In this document: piece after piece, positions 15,028 through 16,374 of the stretch
How positions within the stretch are numbered: the first letter of the stretch is position 1
Layout: every line of letters starts with the position of its first letter
Source: an uncultured Clostridium sp.
Lineage (GTDB): Bacteria; Bacillota; Clostridia; Lachnospirales; Lachnospiraceae
Length of the DNA stretch: 16,374 nt
Direction: 5' to 3'
Assembly (NCBI GenBank): GCA_900543885.1
Contig: UQTA01000073.1
Location: 1 to 16,374 of the forward strand
The notes under the pieces: generated by a model
Databases searched by the model: none
What the model saw: only the letters and a program-made list of their open reading frames with translations
What the model was told of the DNA's origin: nothing
Made by a program: the position numbers and the translations under genes

Positions 15028-16249
15028 TAAATGGGATATTCGTGAAATACTGCAGAAGAATGCAGTTACAGTTATGTTCGTGGTATTATGTGTGGTTGGA
15101 CTCATCTGCTCCGGACAGACGGTTTCTTATGTAATGTATGAACTGTTCGGCCGCTTAAGCCGAAATGCATTTATCGTACTGGCTCTTATTATTCCTATTG
15201 TTGCCGGTATGGGTATCAACTTTGCCATTACTATTGGTGCCATGGCTGCTCAGATCGCAGCTTTGTGGGTCATTGAATGGGGCATCAGCGGATTGCCGGG
15301 ATTTCTGGTTGCCATGCTTATGACTATGCCCATCGCTGCTTTCTTCGGCTTCCTTATCGGCAAGCTGATGAACAAGATGAAAGGCCAGGAAATGATCGGC
15401 GGCCTGATCTTGGGATATTTTGCAAACGGATTATATCAGTTATTGTTTTTATTTATCTTTGGCAACCTGATCCCGTTAAAGGCGCCGGGACTGGTAATTA
15501 AAGGTTCTACCGGTGTTGCCAATACCATCGATCTTTCTACAGACCGCGGTTTTAAATATGCGTTAGACGGCCTGCTGCGAGTTTCTTTCAGCACCGCGGT
15601 TCTTATTATCTGCGGCATCATTGCAGTGGGTGCTTTGGCAATGTTTGCAATGAAGAAAATGGAGAAGAAAAAGGCATTTACCTATGCAGGTGTTTGTGCA
15701 GCTGCCATTGCAGCAGCACAGCTTCCTTTTGTGAAAGCCGTATTCTCCATGGTCACTGTACCGATGGTTACTTTCTTTGTTGTAGGTCTGTTATGCATCT
15801 TTAATAATGCTCTGATGAAAACAAAGATCGGCCAGCAGTTCCGTGCTGTTGGACAGAACCGTACAGTTGCAAATGCTTCCGGTATCAATGTAGACCGCGT
15901 CCGTGTTATTGCCATTGTGATCTCTACAGTACTGGCTGGCTGGGGACAGCTGATTTTTGTTCAGAATATGGGTTCCTTCCAGACTTACGGCGCACATGAG
16001 CAGGTTGGTCTGTATGCAGGTGCAGCGATCTTAGTAGGTGGTGCGTCTATTAAAAAGGCAACCAATGGTCAGGCGCTCCTTGGCTGTATCCTGTTCCATT
16101 TACTTTTCATTGTAGCTCCTTCCGCAGGAAAGAACCTGTTTGGTGATGCTGCGATCGGTGAATACTTCCGCGTATTTATTTCCTACGGAGTAATCGCGCT
16201 GGCCCTGGTTATGTATGCATGGGGAGATTATAAGAAGAAAAAGAATTAA
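15020..16249 (+). CDS. ABC permease (RbsC-like), second membrane subunit
   Basis: This 409-residue multi-pass membrane protein is the partner permease of the importer, probably forming a heterodimer with the product of the preceding gene. After one N-terminal helix comes LIIPIVAGMGINFAITIGAMAAQ, aligning with the first conserved permease block of its partner. The coupling-loop-like stretch AVGQNRTVANASGINVDRVR matches AVGNNPRFAESVGINVDKMR of the partner. A lysine-rich cytoplasmic loop (MKKMEKKK) lies mid-protein, and the C-terminus ends in KKKKN. I choose GTG 15020 as the start because AGGAGG at 15006-15011 is eight bases upstream; the GTG at 15011 lies on that site and is unlikely. The gene overlaps the previous stop by 8 bp. 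It lacks the large insert of its partner. Confidence 0.88.
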   Translation: MRSKWDIREILQKNAVTVMFVVLCVVGLICSGQTVSYVMYELFGRLSRNAFIVLALIIPIVAGMGINFAITIGAMAAQIAALWVIEWGISGLPGFLVAMLMTMPIAAFFGFLIGKLMNKMKGQEMIGGLILGYFANGLYQLLFLFIFGNLIPLKAPGLVIKGSTGVANTIDLSTDRGFKYALDGLLRVSFSTAVLIICGIIAVGALAMFAMKKMEKKKAFTYAGVCAAAIAAAQLPFVKAVFSMVTVPMVTFFVVGLLCIFNNALMKTKIGQQFRAVGQNRTVANASGINVDRVRVIAIVISTVLAGWGQLIFVQNMGSFQTYGAHEQVGLYAGAAILVGGASIKKATNGQALLGCILFHLLFIVAPSAGKNLFGDAAIGEYFRVFISYGVIALALVMYAWGDYKKKKN

Positions 16250-16374
16250 ATTGCGATTTAATTGCGAAAGGTCCGAAAGAGCCCCGCCATGTATAAACGC
16301 ATTCACGGCAATTTTCTGGACCTTTTGTTCCGCCGCCAATTAGACAGGGCTCCGGCCAACTCACACGCTTCGCG
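16250..16374. other. Structured region after the importer operon
   Basis: AAAGGTCC (16267-16274) and GGACCTTT (16318-16325) form an 8-bp stem with a 43-nt loop followed by a short T-run, a possible operon terminator. A second pairing, GAGCCC (16279-16284) with GGGCTC (16347-16352), would be mutually exclusive with it or form a pseudoknot. AT-rich AATTAAA-TTGCGA-TTTAATT precedes it. I see no gene start before the window ends. Confidence 0.4.

Overview
The window reads as chromosomal DNA from a low-to-mid GC anaerobic Firmicute, most likely a Lachnospiraceae/Clostridium cluster XIVa-type gut bacterium. This is an inference from purine-rich Shine-Dalgarno sites, sigma-A-like promoters, strong intrinsic terminators, the long-form LeuA and the DUF3798-type lipoprotein. 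All eleven supported protein genes lie on the + strand. I see no tRNA, rRNA, CRISPR array or intact transposase.

Layout. (1) 1-3600: rfbB and rfbD (dTDP-L-rhamnose synthesis) followed by glmM (glucosamine-1-phosphate for UDP-GlcNAc), a nucleotide-sugar block. (2) 3600-4178: a gene-free stretch with a promoter-like element, a strong terminator hairpin about 80 nt downstream of it, and copy A of a three-hairpin dispersed repeat. (3) 4179-8398: leuA with its terminator; then bioY from its own extended -10 promoter; an 82-bp inverted-repeat element that supplies the bioY stop codon; and a HAD phosphatase overlapping a TraX-family membrane protein. (4) 8399-8690: copy B of the same repeat in opposite orientation, then a promoter. 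(5) 8691-9794: glf (UDP-galactopyranose mutase) with a textbook terminator. (6) 9875-16249: a four-gene ABC importer operon made of a DUF3798 lipoprotein, an RbsA-like double ATPase and two RbsC-like permeases.

How the genes work together. rfbB, rfbD and glf provide rhamnose and galactofuranose donors for surface glycans, and glmM feeds amino-sugar supply. This surface-sugar set is interrupted by a metabolic block (leuA, bioY, HAD, TraX) bracketed by the inverted repeat copies. The importer operon is a complete binding-protein-dependent system. Its ligand cannot be read from the sequence. It has a well-built promoter (phased A-tracts, extended -10, and a perfect palindrome over the -10), a terminator after the binding-protein gene that probably favours lipoprotein expression, an ATPase with one intact and one degenerate nucleotide site, and a first permease carrying a roughly 225-residue Glu/Ala-rich extracytoplasmic insert. 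This operon is the best candidate in the window for an undescribed system; the hairpin repeats and the leuA leader are the next most interesting items.
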